DNA from: T1Sed10-7 sp041685505
GTDB lineage: Bacteria; Actinomycetota; Nitriliruptoria; Nitriliruptorales; Nitriliruptoraceae
Direction: 5' to 3'
DNA length: 18,300 bases
Assembly (NCBI GenBank): GCA_041685505.1
Contig: JAWLFQ010000045.1
Span: 1-18,300, forward strand
Shown one piece after another: positions 14,042-18,300 of this stretch (position 1 is the stretch's first letter; each line of letters begins with the position of its first letter). The position numbers and the translations under genes are program-made. The notes under the pieces were generated by a model, which had not been told where the DNA came from, searched no databases, and saw only the letters and a program-made list of their open reading frames with translations.

Positions 14042-14171
14042 CGCCCGCTCCGAGCTCCGGGTCCGTCGGTTGCCGGGACGGGGAGCCTAGGACGTGGCCG
14101 GTGATCCGGGTCCTGCACCTCCGCCGGGGCGGCGGCTGTCACCTGCCCGGCGCGGTGGCACACTCCTCCCT

Positions 14172-14214
14172 CGGTCGTCGGTGACGCCCACGCGCTGCTG
14201 CGTGCCGACGACCG
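14172..14214 (+). promoter_or_regulatory. Long hairpin abutting the ribosome site of the MFS gene
   Basis: CGGTCGTCGG (14172-14181) pairs perfectly with CCGACGACCG (14205-14214). Inside it CACGC (14189-14193) pairs with GCGTG (14200-14204), leaving a seven-base bulge on the left and a six-base loop. The right arm is continuous for 15 bases and touches the GGAGAAGG ribosome site starting at 14214. Such a structure could control translation of the transporter or act as an attenuator. No T-tract follows. Confidence 0.5.
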
Positions 14215-14227
14215 GAGAAGGATCGGC

Positions 14228-15394
14228 ATGCGCCAGAGCGAGACCGCACGGGTCGGGGCCGCGGGCCTGCTGGCACTGGTCGCGACCTACGGCATCGGCC
14301 GCTTGGCCTACGGGCTCTTCGTGCCGACCTTCCGCACGGAGTTCGGCCTGTCGGTGGACATGCTGGGTTTCTACTCCAGCGCCGCACAGGCCGGTTATCT
14401 GGTGGCCACGGTGATCGCGGGCGCGCTCACCGCCCGCTTCGGTCCCCGCGTCCCCGTCGTGTCGGGGTGCGTGCTGCTGGCGGTGGGCGCGGCAGTGACG
14501 GCCTCCGCCTCCGGCCCGATCCTGCTGGCGGTGGGAGTGACACTGGCCGGTACCAGTGCGGGTGGATCGTGGGCACCGTTCTCGGACGCGGTCGCCGCAC
14601 AGGTCCCGGCGTCGGGGAAACGGCGTGCCCTGGCGCTGGTCAACGCGGGATCTCCCGTCGGGCTGATGGTCGCCAGTGGGCTGGTGCTGGGCAACGGTGA
14701 CCGGTGGCGGGCAGTGTGGTGGACCTTCGCAGCGATGGGGCTCTTGGCGGCCGTCGCGTCCTGGCGCGTCCTCTCACCCCATGCGGTCGTCACCCCGCCC
14801 GATCGCCGGCGACCCGGCCCGAGGTGGTTCCTCACGGGGCGTTCGATGCGGCTGTTCGCCGTCGCGATGGGGATCTCGATCACCTCGGGTGCCTACTTCG
14901 CCTACGCACCGGACACCGCGCAGGATGCGGGTCTGGGCACCTGGATCGGCCCGGCGATGTGGACGGCGCTGGGGGCCGCCGGCGCGACGGTCGGTGCCTT
15001 CGGCGGCGGCATCGCCAACCGGTTCGGCCTGCGCCGACCCCTGGCGGGGCTGCTCATGCTCGTCGGTGGGTCGAGTCTGCTGCTCCTGGCGGCGCCGGGC
15101 TCGGTGTCCGCAGCGCTGCTGTCGGCTGCCCTGTTCGGGATCGGGTTCTCGACCGGGTTCGCCCTGATCGTGATCTGGAGTCAGCAGGTCTTCGCAGATC
15201 GCCCCACCATCGGCTTCACCGTGACCATCGTCTTCGTCGCGACCGGTTTCATCGTCGGGCCGAGCGTGTTCGGTGTCCTGGCCACCAGCATCAGCCGGCC
15301 GGCGGCCCTGCTCGCCGCAGCCTGTCCGGCGCTGCTGGCGACGCTGGTGCCCCCGGCCTACGAGGACCGCCTCGGTCAGCGTGACCCCTGGTAG
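14228..15394 (+). CDS. MFS transporter (YbfB/CynX-like)
   Basis: ATG 14228 follows GGAGAAGGA (14214-14222). The 388 residues carry twelve hydrophobic segments, as in a full MFS protein. The first helix, LLALVATYGIGRLAYGLF, and the loop ARFGPRVPVVSG after helix 2 (the MFS A-like motif) are typical. The second half has YAPDTAQDAGLGTW between helices 7 and 8, and ANRFGLRRPLAG after helix 8, mirroring the first loop. The family contains exporters and organic-anion carriers with a YbfB/YjiJ-type fold; the substrate is unknown. In contrast with the MFS remnant at 2832-3465, no break is visible. A strong hairpin lies just before the ribosome site, suggesting post-transcriptional control. Confidence 0.84.
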   Translation: MRQSETARVGAAGLLALVATYGIGRLAYGLFVPTFRTEFGLSVDMLGFYSSAAQAGYLVATVIAGALTARFGPRVPVVSGCVLLAVGAAVTASASGPILLAVGVTLAGTSAGGSWAPFSDAVAAQVPASGKRRALALVNAGSPVGLMVASGLVLGNGDRWRAVWWTFAAMGLLAAVASWRVLSPHAVVTPPDRRRPGPRWFLTGRSMRLFAVAMGISITSGAYFAYAPDTAQDAGLGTWIGPAMWTALGAAGATVGAFGGGIANRFGLRRPLAGLLMLVGGSSLLLLAAPGSVSAALLSAALFGIGFSTGFALIVIWSQQVFADRPTIGFTVTIVFVATGFIVGPSVFGVLATSISRPAALLAAACPALLATLVPPAYEDRLGQRDPW

Positions 15395-15519
15395 AGCCCG
15401 GGACGCCGCGACGACGCGACACCGTGGCCGGGTGCCCCGCTGCGCGCGGTCGCGGTCCAGCGGGCCGGCGGATGCGCCTCCCCGGATGTGCGAGCCTGTG
15501 ACCATAGACTCCCGCCGCC

Positions 15520-15543
15520 CCACGACGCGCACCCGCGTCGTGG
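15520..15543 (+). promoter_or_regulatory. 10-bp perfect hairpin upstream of the MBOAT gene
   Basis: CCACGACGCG (15520-15529), loop CACC, CGCGTCGTGG (15534-15543). It lies 19 bases before the GTG start at 15563 and 125 bases after the preceding stop. It could end upstream transcription (no T-tract follows) or form the 5' leader structure of the MBOAT-SGNH message. Confidence 0.48.
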
Positions 15544-15562
15544 TCCCCTCCGGTGGTTGCAC

Positions 15563-17059
15563 GTGCTGTTCCCGACCGTCACCTTCGCCGTGTTCATGGC
15601 GGTGGTGCTCCCACTCGCCTGGCGGCTCGCGCCCCGACCGGGCCGGCCCGCCTCGCAGGCGGTGGGCTGGAAGCTGTTCCTCGTCGCGGCCAGTTACGTC
15701 TTCTACGGTGCCTGGGACTGGCGCTTCGTCCCCCTGCTGATGCTGTCGACGGTGGGCAACGAGGTCGCGGCCATGGGCATCCACCTCGCCCGCGATCGCG
15801 CCGCTCGGGACCGCTGGCTGCTCGGGGCGCTGGTCGGCAACCTGGGGATCCTCGCGTGGTTCAAGTACGCGGCGTTCCTGGCCGGCAGCGCCGATGGCCT
15901 GCTGCGCCTCGTGGGCGTGGAGTTCGACCTGCCCTATCCCGAGGTGGTCCTGCCGGTCGGCATCTCCTTCTTCACCTTCCAGGCGATCAGCTACGTGGTG
16001 GATGTGCACCGCGGCCACCTGCGTCCGACCAACCTGCTGGATGTCGCGGTGTACCTGGCGTTCTTCCCGCAGTTGGTCGCCGGCCCGATCGTGCGCGCCA
16101 ACGAGTTCCTGCCGCAGCTCGCGGTGGGGCCGGATCCGCGCGGGGTCCCGGTCGGTCGCGCGTTGCGCCTGATCGGCGTCGGGCTCGTGCTGAAGGTCGT
16201 GGTGGCCAACCACCTGGCCGTCGAGCTGGTCGATCCGCTGTTCGCCACCCCGGGACGCTACGGGGGCGGACAGACGCTCATGGGCATCTACGCCTACGCG
16301 GTGCAGATCTACGCCGACTTCGCGGGCTACACCTCCATCGCGATAGGTGTCGCCCTACTGCTCGGGTTCGAGTTCCCGGCCAACTTCGATCGACCCTACG
16401 CCGCCCGTTCGCTGCAGGAGTTCTGGCGCCGGTGGCACCTCACGCTGTCCAGGTGGCTGCGCGACTACCTCTACATCCCCCTGGGAGGCAGCGCCGGTAG
16501 CGCGCGACGGACCCAGCGCAACCTGTTGCTGACGATGCTGCTCGGTGGGCTGTGGCACGGCGCGGCCTGGACCTTCGTGGTGTGGGGCGGCCTGCACGGG
16601 CTGGGGCTGGTGATCGAGCGTCGCCGCCAGGCCCGCATCGACGCCGCGGCGGGCGATCTCGCAGGTGACCCGGACCCGGCCTACGGGGGCCGTGCCCACC
16701 TGATCCCACCTGGCTCGGCACCGCGGCCCTTGCGGCCCGTGACCGCATGGCTGCTCACCTTCCACCTCGTCTGCCTCGGCTGGGTGTTCTTCCGCGCCCC
16801 CAGCTTCGGGGTGGCGACAGCGGTGCTGGGTGGGCTGCTCGGCGGCCGCTCCGAGGTGCCGTTGTCGCCCACGGTGGTGGTGTTGGTCGTCCTGGTGCTC
16901 GCCGCCCACCAGGTCGGTGACCGGCCCCGCGCGTGGCTGAGCCACCGGTGGGACCGACTGCCCCTGCCTGTCCACGTCGGCACCTTCGCACTGGTGCTGG
17001 TGGTGCTGCAGGTCTTCGGCCCCGAGGGTGTCGCGCCGTTCATCTACTTCCAGTTCTGA
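15563..17059 (+). CDS. MBOAT-family O-acyltransferase (AlgI/DltB-like)
   Basis: I chose GTG 15563 because it gives the family's usual start, MLFPTVTFAVFMAVVLPLAW, with GGTGG just upstream; an earlier in-frame start at 15488 adds an uncharacteristic polar leader. The protein has 498 residues and about ten or more membrane segments. Family motifs are ASYVFYGAWDWRF (43-55), VLPVGISFFTFQAISYVVDV, YLAFFPQLVAGPI, IYADFAGYTSIAIG, then FWRRWHLTLSRWLRDYLYIP and GGLWHGAAWTFVVWGGLHG with the invariant catalytic-site histidine (H332). Such enzymes move acyl groups, usually acetyl, across the membrane onto exported polysaccharides or cell-wall polymers. The next gene, an SGNH hydrolase, is the usual partner. 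The polymer is unknown, and no glycosyltransferase or polymerase gene is in view. It appears intact. Confidence 0.92.
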   Translation: MLFPTVTFAVFMAVVLPLAWRLAPRPGRPASQAVGWKLFLVAASYVFYGAWDWRFVPLLMLSTVGNEVAAMGIHLARDRAARDRWLLGALVGNLGILAWFKYAAFLAGSADGLLRLVGVEFDLPYPEVVLPVGISFFTFQAISYVVDVHRGHLRPTNLLDVAVYLAFFPQLVAGPIVRANEFLPQLAVGPDPRGVPVGRALRLIGVGLVLKVVVANHLAVELVDPLFATPGRYGGGQTLMGIYAYAVQIYADFAGYTSIAIGVALLLGFEFPANFDRPYAARSLQEFWRRWHLTLSRWLRDYLYIPLGGSAGSARRTQRNLLLTMLLGGLWHGAAWTFVVWGGLHGLGLVIERRRQARIDAAAGDLAGDPDPAYGGRAHLIPPGSAPRPLRPVTAWLLTFHLVCLGWVFFRAPSFGVATAVLGGLLGGRSEVPLSPTVVVLVVLVLAAHQVGDRPRAWLSHRWDRLPLPVHVGTFALVLVVLQVFGPEGVAPFIYFQF

Positions 17060-17139
17060 CCTGACCGCCCACCGATCGCCAGCCGCCCCGGGCCCCGCCC
17101 CCGCCCACGCACCGGACCCCCACCCGAGGATCTCTCCCC

Positions 17140-18246
17140 GTGTCGACACGCACCCGCCCGCCGGCTCCCGCGACACCCGCCACCAGCGGGCGTGCGCGCG
17201 CGTCGCAGGTGCCGCGCGCAGGCACCGAGGCGACGCCGCGACGCAGCACGCCACGGGCGACGGTGGCGGCCGTGCTCGCCGCACTGGCCCTCGGCGCGCT
17301 ACTCAACGGACCGGGACTGATCTCCGCGGCGACCGGCATGGAGGTGGGTGCGACCCGCACGGTGGCGCTGCGCGTGGCCACCGCGATCGCCGACGCCGGC
17401 GCGCTGCTGCGCCTGGACCGCCCACAGCAGTGGGCCGGCATGCTGCGCGACCGGGTCGGTTTCGGTGCCACGTCCTCGGGTCCCGGTGCCGCTGCGGGCG
17501 GGGGCGGCTCCACCCCACAGGACCTCGGCGCGGCCGGTGCGGCGTCGCTGTTGGACGTGCCGGACGCGGCGCACATCCCCTTCGCGCCGGGGCGGGAGCA
17601 CGACCGCAGCCGCCGTCCGGTCACCGCCGAGCAGCCACTGCAGGTGCTGCTGGTGGGTGACTCCCTCATCGGCACGATCGCCGACGGTTTCGGCCGTCGC
17701 ACCGACGGTCGTGAGCGCATCCGCTGGCACAAGGACGTGCGGATCAGCACGGGACTGGCACGCCCCGACGTCCTGGACTGGCACGATCACCTGCAACGGC
17801 AACTCGCCACGCACGACCCGGATGTGGTGGTGCTCATGCTCGGCGGCAACGACGACCAGAGCCTGACCGGTGCCCCGGGCGGCGTGATCCACCTCGGCGA
17901 CGAGGCATGGGCGGCGGAGTACGAGCGGCGGGTCACCGACCTGCTCACGATCGCGGATGGCCAGGACCGCCTGGTCGTCTGGCTCGGGCTGCCGGCGGTG
18001 CGCCCGGCCAAGCTCGAGCGCGCGCGTGTGACGATGCGCGCCGCGGCTGAGCGCGCCATCGCCGGCACCCAGGTGGTGCTGCTCGACACCGCGCCGATCG
18101 TCTCGCCCGGGGGCTACACGGCGCGGCTGGACGGCGCACAGGTCCGGGCCGACGACGGGGTGCACCTCAGCCACGCCGGCGGCGACCGGGTCGCGGCCCG
18201 CCTCGATCAGCTCCTGGTCGAGCACTACGACCTGCCCGGGGGCTGA
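17140..18246 (+). CDS. Membrane-anchored SGNH/GDSL hydrolase (DUF459-like)
   Basis: The start is GTG 17140, with GAGGA at 17126-17130. The 368 residues begin with a basic, proline-rich cytoplasmic tail (1-38), then a single membrane helix TVAAVLAALALGALL (about 41-56), then a low-complexity linker (about 105-150). The hydrolase domain carries VLLVGDSLIG with the nucleophile S175, VVLMLGGNDDQ with N237, and ADDGVHLSHAGGD with D339 and H342, completing an SGNH triad. This is the DUF459/AlgJ-like type often paired with MBOAT proteins, where it transfers or removes acetyl groups on the outer face of the membrane. It lies 80 bp after the MBOAT stop on the same strand, consistent with one operon. 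It appears complete. Confidence 0.88.
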   Translation: MSTRTRPPAPATPATSGRARASQVPRAGTEATPRRSTPRATVAAVLAALALGALLNGPGLISAATGMEVGATRTVALRVATAIADAGALLRLDRPQQWAGMLRDRVGFGATSSGPGAAAGGGGSTPQDLGAAGAASLLDVPDAAHIPFAPGREHDRSRRPVTAEQPLQVLLVGDSLIGTIADGFGRRTDGRERIRWHKDVRISTGLARPDVLDWHDHLQRQLATHDPDVVVLMLGGNDDQSLTGAPGGVIHLGDEAWAAEYERRVTDLLTIADGQDRLVVWLGLPAVRPAKLERARVTMRAAAERAIAGTQVVLLDTAPIVSPGGYTARLDGAQVRADDGVHLSHAGGDRVAARLDQLLVEHYDLPGG

Positions 18247-18269
18247 TCGCAGCCACGCACCGCCGCGCC

Positions 18270-18291
18270 GGTGTGGCGGGCGGTCCACACC
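18270..18291 (+). terminator. Possible terminator hairpin after the SGNH gene
   Basis: GGTGTGG (18270-18276), an eight-base loop and CCACACC (18285-18291) form a seven-base stem starting 24 bases after the stop. There is no T-tract, and the window ends nine bases later, so support is weak. Confidence 0.3.
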
Positions 18292-18300
18292 CCGCCCCAC

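Noticed and set aside
15488..15562. An upstream start for the MBOAT protein
   Set aside because: The extra 25 residues are polar and atypical. The family starts at MLFPT, which the GTG at 15563 gives, and the extension would place the hairpin inside the coding region.
14774..16213. A 479-codon minus-strand frame rich in Glu, Gln, His and Arg
   Set aside because: Complement of the MFS and MBOAT genes, with composition bias only.

Overview
The window is GC-rich (roughly 70% by eye), with GTG/TTG starts, strong GGAG-type ribosome sites and protein families typical of Actinomycetota. A deep-branching actinobacterium (Nitriliruptoria/Egibacteria-like) is my best guess, at low confidence. It is draft sequence: two 100-N gaps (3156-3255, 10025-10124) are each flanked by the same 99 bp on both sides, the signature of de Bruijn contigs joined without collapsing their k-mer overlap.

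Layout. 1-174 (-): start of a carboxymuconolactone decarboxylase-family gene. 315-725 (+): PPOX/F420-type flavoprotein fold. 785-1306 (-): four-helix membrane protein. 1307-1759: no recognisable gene, but a 21-bp tandem repeat. 1760-3465: remnants of a TPP-dependent enzyme, a conserved actinobacterial hypothetical, a SRPBCC protein (-) and an MFS transporter. 3505-4062 (-): lipoprotein. 4230-13366 (+): a tight run of central-carbon genes: tal-pgi fusion, gnd, zwf, a chimeric ROK/histidine-phosphatase frame, pgl, tkt and a GH15 trehalase/glucoamylase-like enzyme, with ATGA-type overlaps from gnd to GH15. 13517-13801 (+): shortened ZIP transporter. 13883-14041 (-): 52-aa two-helix protein. 14228-15394 (+): intact MFS transporter. 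15563-18246 (+): an MBOAT O-acyltransferase and a membrane-anchored SGNH hydrolase, probably an O-acetylation pair for a surface polymer.

How the genes work together: zwf, pgl and gnd form the complete oxidative pentose phosphate pathway. Tkt and Tal-Pgi connect it back to fructose-6-P and glucose-6-P, and the ROK fragment (glucokinase-like) and GH15 enzyme would supply glucose. I see no opcA.

The most unusual signal is that many genes carry clean internal deletions, with the N- and C-terminal ends of the family present and the middle missing: the TPP enzyme, the hypothetical, SRPBCC, first MFS, tal-pgi, ROK/phosphatase, tkt (twice) and ZIP. Others (gnd, zwf, pgl, GH15, second MFS, MBOAT, SGNH) look full length. 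With the 99-bp gap repeats, this points first to assembly error or chimeric template rather than biology, but reads are needed to decide. I found no convincing new defence, mobile or biosynthetic system. Several strong inverted repeats sit just upstream of starts (14172-14214, 15520-15543, 6231-6248, 4155-4178) and are the best unexplained non-coding structures.
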